Shown here piece after piece: positions 1 through 5,018 of a DNA stretch of 11,306 nt. This DNA is from an uncultured bacterium (GTDB lineage: Bacteria > Patescibacteriota > Minisyncoccia > Phycocordibacterales > UBA1006). Made by a program: the position numbers and the translations under genes. The stretch covers positions 1-11,306 of the forward strand of contig CALDKO010000068.1 of assembly GCA_937898165.1 (NCBI GenBank), given 5' to 3'. Numbering within the stretch: position 1 is the first letter of the stretch; each line of letters starts with the position of its first letter. The notes below the pieces were generated by a model. It had not been told where the DNA came from, made no database searches, and worked only from the letters and a program-made list of their open reading frames with translations.

Positions 1-33
1 GGCAATGATATTGAGATAGCCGCCTACATTAGT

Positions 34-49
34 ATCTGGAGCTCCAGAT
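34..49. repeat. Perfect 16-bp palindrome upstream of gatA
   Basis: ATCTGGAG is followed directly by CTCCAGAT, a perfect inverted repeat with no spacer. It lies about 46 bases before the gatA start, in a stretch (1-70) that is more GC-rich than what follows. It could be an operator or simply part of an unseen neighbouring gene. The plus-strand frame starting at base 1 is open to a TAA at 67-69, so a gene tail cannot be excluded. No function is claimed. Confidence 0.35.
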
Positions 50-95
50 GCACAGGATGGATTTTATAAAGTGCCCAAAATTCTTAACTAATTTT

Positions 96-1529
96 ATGAC
101 TATTGATTTAAAAAACTTAACTATTGAAAAAGCTCACGACATGTTGGTAAAAAAAGAAATCTCTGTTCGAGATTTAGTTTTTGCATATCTACAAAACGCA
201 GAATCACAAAACACAGAAATGAATGCATACTTAGAATTTTTTGATACCCATGCTGATTTCGCAGATACCATACACAATGCACAGGCAATGATTGATAACG
301 GTTCTGCAACACTGTTGACTGGAATCCCGTACGCGGTAAAGGATAATATTTTGGTACAAAATCATATTGCCAGTGCCGGATCAAAAATCCTCTCAAACTA
401 TACCGCATCCTATAATGCAACCGTGATTGAAAAATTAAATGCTGCAGGTGCAATTTGTATTGGGCGAACAAACATGGATGAATTTGCGATGGGATCAAGT
501 ACTGAAAACAGTGCATATGGTGTTACCAAAAACCCGGTGGACATGACACGAGTACCAGGAGGTTCGTCAGGAGGTTCTGCAGCAGCGGTAGCGATGGATG
601 GAGCATTGTTCGCATTAGGGAGTGATACGGGGGGTTCTATCCGTCAACCAGCAGCATTCTGTGGAATTGTAGGGATGTACCCAACGTATGGGTGTGTATC
701 ACGATACGGTGCTATTGCTATGGGAAGTTCATTGGACCAGATTGGACCATTTACAAAAAATGTTCGTGACGCAGAAATTGTTTTAGATTGTATTTCTGGA
801 AATGATCCGATGGATGCAACTACATTATCACCAGAAACACGTACGAAACTTGCAGAGAAAAAATCTGGAAAAGTAATCGGTGTTCCGCGCCATTTACTTG
901 AACTGGATGGTATTGATGCGCAGGTAAAAGAAAACTTTAATCAGTCTGTTGAGAAACTAAAAAATGCAGGTTACGAAATCCGTGATATTCAATTACCAAA
1001 CGCACACCTGGGGCTCGCTGCATATTATATTGTGATGCCAGCAGAAGTTTCTTCTAACTTGTCACGATATGATGGAATGCGATACGGCGTTCAGAAAAAA
1101 GGAACAGATCTACTGGAAACATATTTGAAATCACGACATGACGGGTTTGGTCCAGAAACACGACGACGAGTGATGTTGGGAACCTATGTATTATCTGCCG
1201 GATATTATGATGCCTACTATAACAAAGCATTAAAAGTCAGAGAGGTGATTAAACAGGATTTTAAAAAAGCATTTGACGCTGGTGTTGATGCGGTATTGGT
1301 TCCAACAACTCCAACAACCGCTTTTAAACCGGGTGAAAAAACAGACCCATTGTCTATGTATCTGGCAGACATTTTTACGGTAACCGCAAACCTGACCCAT
1401 ATGCCAGCAATATCTGTTCCATCAGGAAAAGATACAAATGGTTTACCGTTTGGGATTCAGTTTACAGCAGACGAGGGTAGGGAGAAGGTATTGTTTGATA
1501 TTACAAAAGATTTTGAAAAAACGGCCTAG
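96..1529 (+). CDS. gatA: Glutamyl/aspartyl-tRNA amidotransferase subunit A
   Basis: Catalytic subunit of GatCAB, the cytoplasmic enzyme that amidates Glu-tRNA(Gln) and Asp-tRNA(Asn) using ammonia released from glutamine. The 477-residue product has the usual family length. The amidase-signature triad is visible as Lys82 (AVKDNI), cis-Ser157 (PGGSSGGSA) and nucleophile Ser181 (DTGGSIRQP). The spacings of 75 and 24 residues match those of characterised GatA (Lys79/Ser154/Ser178 in Staphylococcus aureus). The block PTYGCVSRYGAIAMGSSLDQ at about 196-215 is also typical. The ATG at 96 is chosen because the family's N-terminus (MTIDLKNLTIEKAH) begins there; an in-frame ATG at 48 would add 16 unrelated residues. 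No Shine-Dalgarno sequence is seen. gatB and gatC are not adjacent on the downstream side. A terminator follows directly, so this is the last gene of its transcript. Confidence 0.96.
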   Translation: MTIDLKNLTIEKAHDMLVKKEISVRDLVFAYLQNAESQNTEMNAYLEFFDTHADFADTIHNAQAMIDNGSATLLTGIPYAVKDNILVQNHIASAGSKILSNYTASYNATVIEKLNAAGAICIGRTNMDEFAMGSSTENSAYGVTKNPVDMTRVPGGSSGGSAAAVAMDGALFALGSDTGGSIRQPAAFCGIVGMYPTYGCVSRYGAIAMGSSLDQIGPFTKNVRDAEIVLDCISGNDPMDATTLSPETRTKLAEKKSGKVIGVPRHLLELDGIDAQVKENFNQSVEKLKNAGYEIRDIQLPNAHLGLAAYYIVMPAEVSSNLSRYDGMRYGVQKKGTDLLETYLKSRHDGFGPETRRRVMLGTYVLSAGYYDAYYNKALKVREVIKQDFKKAFDAGVDAVLVPTTPTTAFKPGEKTDPLSMYLADIFTVTANLTHMPAISVPSGKDTNGLPFGIQFTADEGREKVLFDITKDFEKTA

Positions 1530-1534
1530 TTGCC

Positions 1535-1568
1535 CAGTAGGTCATCCTGTGGGATGAGCTGTTTTTTT
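1535..1568 (+). terminator. Intrinsic terminator of gatA
   Basis: The stem TCATCC/GGATGA (1542-1547 with 1552-1557, loop TGTG) can be extended past an internal loop by CAG/CTG. It is followed by seven T at 1562-1568. It lies 12 bases after the gatA stop, and its T tract runs into the promoter of the next gene. Confidence 0.75.
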
Positions 1569-1569
1569 G

Positions 1570-1578
1570 TGGTATACT
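1570..1578 (+). promoter_or_regulatory. Extended -10 promoter (TGg-TATACT) of the HEPN-like gene
   Basis: TG-G-TATACT ends 9 bases before the ATG at 1588, so transcription should begin at or within a few bases of the start codon. No convincing -35 box is present. The box decides the start: a TTG at 1567 in the same frame lies upstream of the -10 and cannot be used from this promoter. Confidence 0.7.
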
Positions 1579-1587
1579 ATGATCATT

Positions 1588-2217
1588 ATGCCCGAGGTTC
1601 GCTTTCTGAATTTACAATATTTTTTCTACAAAATTTATGACTTTTTCGGAGGTGTGTTTTCTGGTGGTTCAGGGAATTATGGGTACAGCAGTGATGTAAC
1701 CAGTCACAGAACGTTTTGGGAATGGCTGGTTAATTTTTTCACCAATACCATATCGTTTGTATGGGTACTGGCGACCGTTGCGTTGGTGGTATTTTTCTCT
1801 ATGTTGATTTATATAAAAATGCGATCATATGAATTAGATCAGGAAAAGAAAAAGAAACACGACGAACATTTTATAAAACCAACCCCAATGTCAGTTGAAC
1901 AAAAAAGTGCTCGCTGGGTACATGTTGAAAAATTATTTGCATCAGATAATGCAAACGATTGGCGTGTAGCTATTATCGAGGCCGACACCATGTTGGATGA
2001 ATTATTGCAATCATATAATTTTCCCGGGGACAATCTGGGTGAGCGATTGAAAAATGCAGATGCAAAAAAACTGCCTACCATCCAAAGTGCATGGGAGGCT
2101 CACAAGGTCCGCAATCGTATTGCCCACGAGGGGGTTAATTTCCAACTGTCAGAACGAGAGGCTCAAATGACCAAAAAACACTTTGAATTTGTGTTCCGAA
2201 ATTCCGGGGTTATTTAA
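1588..2217 (+). CDS. Single-pass membrane protein with HEPN-like cytoplasmic domain
   Basis: The product has 209 residues. After an aromatic and glycine-rich N-terminal stretch (1-45) there is one hydrophobic segment at about 51-77, then a basic KKKK cluster (87-90), so the C-terminal part is predicted to face the cytoplasm. The soluble part (about 105-205) is helical. It contains RNRIAHEG at 175-182, which fits the R-x4-H signature of HEPN domains (R175, H180), in the family context of WRVAIIEADTMLDELL before it. HEPN domains are often RNases or nucleotide-transferase partners. No toxin or MNT partner gene is adjacent, so an RNase role is not established. It is monocistronic, with its own promoter and a strong terminator. 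I recognise no gene name. The HEPN reading rests on one motif plus helical pattern. Confidence 0.85.
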   Translation: MPEVRFLNLQYFFYKIYDFFGGVFSGGSGNYGYSSDVTSHRTFWEWLVNFFTNTISFVWVLATVALVVFFSMLIYIKMRSYELDQEKKKKHDEHFIKPTPMSVEQKSARWVHVEKLFASDNANDWRVAIIEADTMLDELLQSYNFPGDNLGERLKNADAKKLPTIQSAWEAHKVRNRIAHEGVNFQLSEREAQMTKKHFEFVFRNSGVI

Positions 2218-2225
2218 AAATAACG

Positions 2226-2262
2226 TATCAAAAAACACCTCAGATTGAGGTGTTTTTTGATA
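2226..2262. terminator. Bidirectional terminator, 17-bp perfect stem
   Basis: TATCAAAAAACACCTCA (2226-2242) pairs perfectly with 2246-2262 around a GAT loop. The GC-rich core ACACCTCA/TGAGGTGT has A/T runs on both sides, so it works in both directions. It ends the HEPN-like gene on the plus strand and tRNA-fMet on the minus strand, 8 bases beyond each. Confidence 0.92.
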
Positions 2263-2269
2263 ATACGTG

Positions 2270-2340
2270 TTGCGGGACCCGGATTCGAACCGGGGTCTTC
2301 AGGTTATGAGCCTGACGAGATACCATTACTCTATCCCGCT
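2270..2340 (-). tRNA. Initiator tRNA-fMet (CAT)
   Basis: This is a cloverleaf of 71 bases with no encoded CCA (CAC follows the discriminator A). The anticodon loop is CTCATAA, and the T arm is CCCGG-TTCGAAT-CCGGG. Initiator hallmarks are an unpaired 1:72 position (A·A here instead of the usual C·A), the A11:U24 pair in the D stem, and U8 in its normal place when aligned with E. coli tRNA-fMet. The anticodon stem reads TCAGG/CCTGA, so positions 29-31 and 39-41 are AGG/CCU instead of GGG/CCC. The D loop is short (AATGGTA). Elongator or tRNA-Ile2 identity is less likely given these features. Confidence 0.9.
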
Positions 2341-2363
2341 ATATCTGTTTCCAGGAGGTGATC

Positions 2364-2392
2364 ACTATATCAAAAAAACATGCATTTTGCAA
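2364..2392 (-). promoter_or_regulatory. Sigma70-type promoter of tRNA-fMet
   Basis: On the minus strand TTGCAA (2392-2387), a 17-base spacer ending in TGA, and TATAGT (2369-2364) form a good promoter with an extended -10. It gives a leader of about 16 bases before the tRNA. That leader contains GATCACCTCCT, identical to the conserved 3' end of 16S rRNA. Confidence 0.8.
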
Positions 2393-2427
2393 GGTATACT
2401 TTGTATAACAGATAAATAGCTATCTAA

Positions 2428-2856
2428 TTATGCTAAATTAGATTTTATTTTTGTAACCAACTCTTTTATTTGTTCATTATTTAAAATTGATCTATCAGCT
2501 CCTGTGTGGTCTGTGTTTTCCAAAATGACATTAGGGATAATGTGATAGTGGACATGTTTTACACTTTTTCCTACATGGTCTCCTTCTCGAACTAATATTG
2601 AAATATCTGAATATCCTAATTTACGTAATACTACCAGAGATTCTTTTAACAAAAAATCAATATCCTTTGTTTCCTGTTCGGTGATATCTAATAACCATTC
2701 TACGTGTCGTTTCGTCACTACCAATAAATGATCCACATGATACGGAGCCAGGGAATAGGTCAGGAGAGCTGTTTCTGTTGATAATATAATTTGATCATCA
2801 GACAAACCGCAAAATGGGCAAACGGTTAATGTTTTTAAAAAATCGTCATAACGCAT
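2428..2856 (-). CDS. HIT-family nucleotide hydrolase/transferase-like protein
   Basis: The product has 142 residues. The histidine-triad motif HVHYHII (101-107; H101, H103, H105) marks the HIT superfamily, whose members cleave nucleoside phosphoramidates or dinucleoside polyphosphates through the middle histidine. The N-terminal CPFC (13-16) is the zinc-type pair found in many bacterial HIT proteins. The segment APYHVDHLLVVTKRHVEWL (38-55 or so) is the conserved strand region before the triad. The substrate cannot be told from sequence. The ATG at 2856 is set by a TACAAT box 6 bases upstream. It lies between tRNA-Asp and tRNA-fMet on the same strand. No terminator is evident before the tRNA-fMet promoter, so read-through into that tRNA is possible. 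Confidence 0.93.
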   Translation of the reverse strand: MRYDDFLKTLTVCPFCGLSDDQIILSTETALLTYSLAPYHVDHLLVVTKRHVEWLLDITEQETKDIDFLLKESLVVLRKLGYSDISILVREGDHVGKSVKHVHYHIIPNVILENTDHTGADRSILNNEQIKELVTKIKSNLA

Positions 2857-2862
2857 GATTTT

Positions 2863-2871
2863 ATTGTATCA
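2863..2871 (-). promoter_or_regulatory. Extended -10 promoter (TGa-TACAAT) of the HIT gene
   Basis: TGA-TACAAT on the minus strand is followed by only AAAATC before the ATG, which predicts a leaderless mRNA. Where a -35 box should be there is only the flank of the tRNA-Asp terminator, so the extended -10 must carry the activity. Confidence 0.72.
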
Positions 2872-2875
2872 GATT

Positions 2876-2908
2876 AAAATAAAAATCCCCAATACAATGG
2901 AGATTTTT
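2876..2908 (-). terminator. Terminator of tRNA-Asp (bidirectional form)
   Basis: On the minus strand AAAAATCTCC (2908-2899) pairs with GGGGATTTTT (2890-2881), with one T·G wobble, around an 8-base loop. A T-rich tail follows. It begins 8 bases after the tRNA-Asp discriminator base. Confidence 0.8.
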
Positions 2909-2915
2909 ATTATTG

Positions 2916-2989
2916 CGCAGTGAAAGGGACTTGAACCCTCGACCTTCCGCGTGACAGGCGGATGCTCTAACCAGCTGAGCTACCACTGC
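2916..2989 (-). tRNA. tRNA-Asp (GTC)
   Basis: This is a 74-base cloverleaf. The acceptor is GCAGTGG/TCACTGC (G·U at 7:66), the D arm is GCTC-GAGC, and the anticodon stem TCCGC/GCGGA carries loop CTGTCAC with anticodon GTC. The T arm is GAGGG-TTCAAGT-CCCTT and the discriminator is G73, as expected for Asp. CCA is not encoded. Confidence 0.95.
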
Positions 2990-3073
2990 AAAGAGAGGAT
3001 ATAGGCGCGTGTCAGAAGACGGGCCTCCTATACCCACCAGTGAAACCAAGTACTTGATTTCAAAGGTAGGGTT

Positions 3074-3101
3074 AGTATACAGGATTTTTATTTTATTTCA
3101 A
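3074..3101 (-). promoter_or_regulatory. Promoter of tRNA-Asp
   Basis: TTGAAA (3101-3096), a 16-base spacer and TATACT (3079-3074) on the minus strand. The predicted start near 3067 leaves a leader of about 78 bases before tRNA-Asp, unusually long for this window. The leader holds the near-palindrome around CAAGTACTTG and a TATAGG/CCTATA stem. Confidence 0.7.
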
Positions 3102-3118
3102 CTCCTGAATATTTTTTA

Positions 3119-3142
3119 CCATACAGATTAAAATCTGCACGG
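3119..3142. repeat. Hairpin downstream of tRNA-Met(CAT)
   Basis: CCATACAGATT (3119-3129) pairs with AATCTGCACGG (3132-3142): 11 positions including two G·U wobbles on the minus-strand RNA, with a 2-base loop that opens to 4. It starts 5 bases after the tRNA 3' end. No T tract follows on the minus strand, so it is a poor terminator and may be a processing or stability element of a tRNA-Met/tRNA-Asp transcript. Confidence 0.5.
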
Positions 3143-3147
3143 CAGGG

Positions 3148-3221
3148 TGTCGAGGGTGGGAATTGAACCCACGACCTTAGCGTTATGAGTGCTACGCTCT
3201 AACCATCTGAGCTACCCCGAC
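3148..3221 (-). tRNA. tRNA-Met elongator (CAT), or tRNA-Ile2
   Basis: This is a 74-base cloverleaf. The acceptor is GTCGGGG/CCTCGAC (one G·U), and the D arm is GCTC-AGATGGTTA-GAGC. The anticodon stem TAGCA/CGCTA has an A·C mismatch at 31:39 and loop CTCATAA, anticodon CAT. The T arm is GTGGG-TTCAATT-CCCAC and the discriminator is A. It has Y11:R24 and a paired 1:72, so it is not an initiator. A lysidine-modified Ile2 tRNA has the same anticodon, and the sequence does not settle which it is. CCA is not encoded (CCC follows). Confidence 0.92.
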
Positions 3222-3244
3222 ATATATTGTTGCTAAACACAATG

Positions 3245-3272
3245 ATTATACATATTTATGCCAAAATTTCAA
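3245..3272 (-). promoter_or_regulatory. Promoter of tRNA-Met(CAT)
   Basis: TTGAAA (3272-3267), a 16-base spacer and TATAAT (3250-3245) on the minus strand, giving a leader of about 17 bases before the tRNA. It is divergent from, and interleaved with, the upstream region of tag. Confidence 0.8.
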
Positions 3273-3280
3273 GAAAATCA

Positions 3281-3289
3281 TGGTACAAT
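3281..3289 (+). promoter_or_regulatory. Extended -10 promoter (TGg-TACAAT) of tag
   Basis: TG-G-TACAAT lies 6 bases before the ATG at 3296, the same arrangement as in front of the HIT gene. This predicts a leaderless mRNA. No -35 box is seen. Confidence 0.75.
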
Positions 3290-3295
3290 GCCGAT

Positions 3296-3889
3296 ATGAA
3301 AAAAACAGTGACAAAAAACAGATGTTCATGGTGTGTTGGAAAACCTCTGTATGAACAGTACCATGACACCGAATGGGGTGTGCCGGTATATGACGACAAG
3401 GTTTTGTTTGAATTTTTAGTATTGGAAAGTGCACAGGCTGGGTTGTCCTGGTGGATTATTTTGCAAAAACGTGAGGGGTATCGGAAATTATTTGCAGGTT
3501 TTGATTACAAAAAAATTGCAAAATTTACCGATGCAAAAATTGATACTATTTCTATGAACCCTGCAATTATCCGGCATCGTGGAAAGGTGGCTGCAACCGT
3601 TGAAAACGCAAAACGATTCATGGCAATCCAAAAAGAATTTGGTAGTTTTTCGAATTATCTGTGGAAATTCGTAGGAGGCAAACCAATCAACAGTAATTAT
3701 GCAACACTGAAACAAATTCAATCAACTACCAGCGTATCAGATACTATTGCAAAAGATCTGAAAAAACGTGGATTCAAATTCATGGGCCCAACCATCGTGT
3801 ATGCATACATGCAGGCATGTGGTTTGGTGAACGATCACATAATAGATTGTTTTCGTCATAAACAAGTCTTGAAAAAGAATAAGAAATAG
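3296..3889 (+). CDS. tag: DNA-3-methyladenine glycosylase I
   Basis: Excises 3-methyladenine from alkylated DNA and so starts base excision repair. The product has 197 residues, close to the E. coli enzyme with a short N-terminal extension. The HhH-superfamily zinc site is complete: C10 (RCSW), H23 (YHDTEWG), H181 and C185 (NDHIIDC). E44, in LESAQAGLSW, corresponds to the base-recognition glutamate of E. coli Tag, and the following Trp is also kept. The stretches IIRHRGK (91-97) and ALKKRGFKF-like KDLKKRGFKF (153-162) through YMQACGLVNDH match the family closely. The start at 3296 follows from the -10 box; a TTG further upstream lies in the divergent promoter region. The C-terminus is a lysine-rich tail. 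The end of the gene carries a TTGAAA box that may serve the next transcript. Confidence 0.96.
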   Translation: MKKTVTKNRCSWCVGKPLYEQYHDTEWGVPVYDDKVLFEFLVLESAQAGLSWWIILQKREGYRKLFAGFDYKKIAKFTDAKIDTISMNPAIIRHRGKVAATVENAKRFMAIQKEFGSFSNYLWKFVGGKPINSNYATLKQIQSTTSVSDTIAKDLKKRGFKFMGPTIVYAYMQACGLVNDHIIDCFRHKQVLKKNKK

Positions 3890-3897
3890 TGTAAGGT
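3869..3897 (+). promoter_or_regulatory. Possible promoter of the rRNA-mimic/tRNA-Thr transcript
   Basis: TTGAAA at 3869-3874 (inside the end of tag), a 17-base spacer and TAAGGT at 3892-3897. The -35 equals that of two other tRNA promoters here, but the -10 matches consensus poorly. If it is not a promoter, the RNA and tRNA-Thr would depend on read-through from tag. Confidence 0.35.
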
Positions 3898-3920
3898 AAC
3901 AACGTCACACAGATGACAGG

Positions 3921-3991
3921 TAGTGGGGGATGTTTGCTTGGAAGCAGCAAATCATTTAAAGAGTTAACAGCTCGTCCCACTATTTTATTTT
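3921..3991 (+). ncRNA. 23S rRNA GTPase-associated-centre (L11 site) mimic before tRNA-Thr
   Basis: Bases 3928-3975 align with E. coli 23S rRNA 1055-1104, the binding site of ribosomal protein L11. GGATGT, GAAGCAGC, TCATTTAAAGA and AACAGCTC-type segments occur in the right order and spacing. The helix 43 equivalent folds as TTTGCT/AGCAAA with loop TGGAAGC. The 1062-1076 G-C pair is replaced by U-A, so pairing is kept. Position 1067 is G (3940) instead of A; 1095 is A (3966). The helix 44 equivalent GAG/CTC is about 3 bases shorter and its loop contains UAACA. A new 7-bp stem, TAGTGGG (3921-3927) with CCCACTA (3976-3982), encloses the module in place of helix 42. TTTTATTTT (3983-3991) follows and ends at the first base of tRNA-Thr. 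It may be an L11-sensing leader or attenuator, or a duplicated rRNA piece. No other rRNA sequence adjoins it. Confidence 0.68.
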
Positions 3992-4064
3992 GCTGTTGTA
4001 GCTCAGCTGGTAGAGCACTTCCATGGTAAGGAAGAGGTCCCCGGTTCAATCCCGGGCAACAGCT
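3992..4064 (+). tRNA. tRNA-Thr (GGT)
   Basis: This is a 73-base cloverleaf. The acceptor is GCTGTTG/CAACAGC, the D arm is GCTC-GAGC, and the anticodon stem CTTCC/GGAAG carries loop ATGGTAA (anticodon GGT). The T arm is CCCGG-TTCAATC-CCGGG and the discriminator is T. CCA is not encoded (CAT follows). There is no separate promoter in the 9 bases in front of it, so it is probably transcribed together with the rRNA-like element. No clear terminator follows within the next 30 bases. Confidence 0.95.
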
Positions 4065-4097
4065 CATAAAACCTTGTAAATAGGGGTAATATAATTA

Positions 4098-4126
4098 TTG
4101 ACATTATTTGTAATATATGATATAAT
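4098..4126 (+). promoter_or_regulatory. Perfect-consensus sigma70 promoter of the exported coiled-coil gene
   Basis: TTGACA (4098-4103), exactly 17 bases, then TATAAT (4121-4126), with TGA in front of the -10. Both boxes match the consensus at all positions, the strongest promoter in the window. A start near 4133 gives an AT-rich leader of about 80 bases without a Shine-Dalgarno sequence. Confidence 0.9.
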
Positions 4127-4154
4127 AGTATTATAGAAGATAGGGAATTACAGA

Positions 4155-4166
4155 ATATGATATAAT
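4155..4166 (+). promoter_or_regulatory. Second TGa-TATAAT box, part of a 12-bp direct repeat
   Basis: ATATGATATAAT occurs at 4115-4126 and again at 4155-4166, 40 bases apart. The second copy has an extended -10 but no recognisable -35. It could be a tandem promoter or a downstream polymerase pause site. A further TATAAC (4204-4209) lies only 4 bases before the ATG. Confidence 0.5.
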
Positions 4167-4213
4167 TTCACTATTAGTAATACATTATTATTTAAATCAC
4201 ATTTATAACACGT

Positions 4214-4978
4214 ATGGAAAATATTGGTAAAAAACTTAAATCTCTTTTAACAACTGGTCTTTTTGTTGGAACTGCTGCAACCGGGTTAAAAGCTGAAGCA
4301 CCAAAAACTGCTGAAAAAATTACAGACGGTATGAATAAAACAATTGCATACTCTGCTCCAGAATCAAAAGTTCAAGCAGTAAGTTTTACAGATGCAAAAA
4401 ATAATCTTGAAACAAAAAAATCATTAAAACAAGAATTAGAAGAAGCGCAGGCAAACCTTATTAAAACTCAATTAGAATTTCAAACAGCACATGCACAATT
4501 ACTAAAGAAATTTGAACACGATGGGTTTACTACTAACTTACTTAATGATATTGCAGATTATGATAACAAAATCTCATTGTTTGTTAAAGGTTTTCTAAAT
4601 GGACGAACAGCCAGTATCGATGATCTTGCTGATTCTACAAATATTCAAAAGTATATCGCAGCGGCAAAAGACTTTTCACGAGATAAACACTCTACAACTA
4701 CTTGGAAAGAAACCGAATCTTTGAAAACTCTAACCAAAGGAGTATTAGGAAGTTTAGTATACCAAGAGGGATACGGAACTGATGGGAATCTAGGTTCTAC
4801 TATCGTTACCAAAGATCAAGTAGAACGAACATTATGGTCTGGTGATAACAATATCATCGACCGATTGATCGAAGCTGAAATCATGGTATATGCAAAAAAA
4901 GCTCAGTTGGAAAAACAAAACACTATGGACCTTGCGGTTAATAATGTTAACAATTTAGACAACCTGGCTTCAAAATAA
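4214..4978 (+). CDS. Exported coiled-coil protein of unknown function
   Basis: The product has 254 residues. Residues 1-27 form a Sec-type signal peptide: basic KKLKS, hydrophobic LLTTGLFVGTAATGL, then KA before EAP as a probable cleavage point. The mature part is mostly helical and polar. A coiled-coil-prone helix spans about 60-104 (ETKKSLKQELEEAQANL and onward), and two more helical blocks lie at 107-152 and 198-240. There are no cysteines, no membrane anchor and no recognised domain. Lysine, asparagine and threonine are frequent. It is a single-gene unit with a consensus promoter and a terminator 10 bases after the stop, which suggests abundant expression. It may be a periplasmic or cell-surface structural protein; no specific role can be stated. 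Confidence 0.85.
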   Translation: MENIGKKLKSLLTTGLFVGTAATGLKAEAPKTAEKITDGMNKTIAYSAPESKVQAVSFTDAKNNLETKKSLKQELEEAQANLIKTQLEFQTAHAQLLKKFEHDGFTTNLLNDIADYDNKISLFVKGFLNGRTASIDDLADSTNIQKYIAAAKDFSRDKHSTTTWKETESLKTLTKGVLGSLVYQEGYGTDGNLGSTIVTKDQVERTLWSGDNNIIDRLIEAEIMVYAKKAQLEKQNTMDLAVNNVNNLDNLASK

Positions 4979-4989
4979 TAAAATCAAAA

Positions 4990-5011
4990 AATCACCGTAT
5001 GGTGGTTTTTT
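4990..5011 (+). terminator. Terminator of the exported coiled-coil gene
   Basis: AATCACC (4990-4996) pairs with GGTGGTT (5001-5007), including one T·G, around a GTAT loop, followed by T to 5011. Confidence 0.85.
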
Positions 5012-5018
5012 GTGTATC

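Noticed and set aside
48..95. Upstream ATG for gatA
   Set aside because: The 16 added residues do not resemble the GatA N-terminus, and the ATG overlaps the palindrome.
1567..1587. TTG start for the HEPN-like gene
   Set aside because: The TTG lies upstream of the -10 box TATACT and inside the terminator T tract, so it would not be on the transcript; the ATG at 1588 is preferred.
2395..2400. Plus-strand TATACT as a promoter
   Set aside because: No plus-strand gene follows (the HIT gene is on the other strand) and the -35 region is unconvincing; it is probably incidental to the overlapping minus-strand tRNA promoter.
2353..2415. AGGAGGTGATC as a Shine-Dalgarno site on the plus strand
   Set aside because: The nearest ATG is 16 bases away and opens only an 11-codon frame; the minus-strand reading in the tRNA leader is the more relevant one.
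2861..3049. 62-residue minus-strand reading frame
   Set aside because: It runs through tRNA-Asp; the peptide (AQLVRASACHAEGRGFKS) is the usual spurious translation of a tRNA gene.
3890..3991. Fragment of a complete 23S rRNA gene or an intervening-sequence split rRNA
   Set aside because: Similarity is limited to about 50 bases of the GTPase-associated centre; both sides leave rRNA sequence at once (tag on one side, tRNA-Thr on the other).
3780..4067. 95-residue minus-strand reading frame over tRNA-Thr
   Set aside because: It is antisense to tRNA-Thr, the rRNA-like element and the end of tag, and has the typical tRNA-derived CCPGLNRGPLPYHGS translation.
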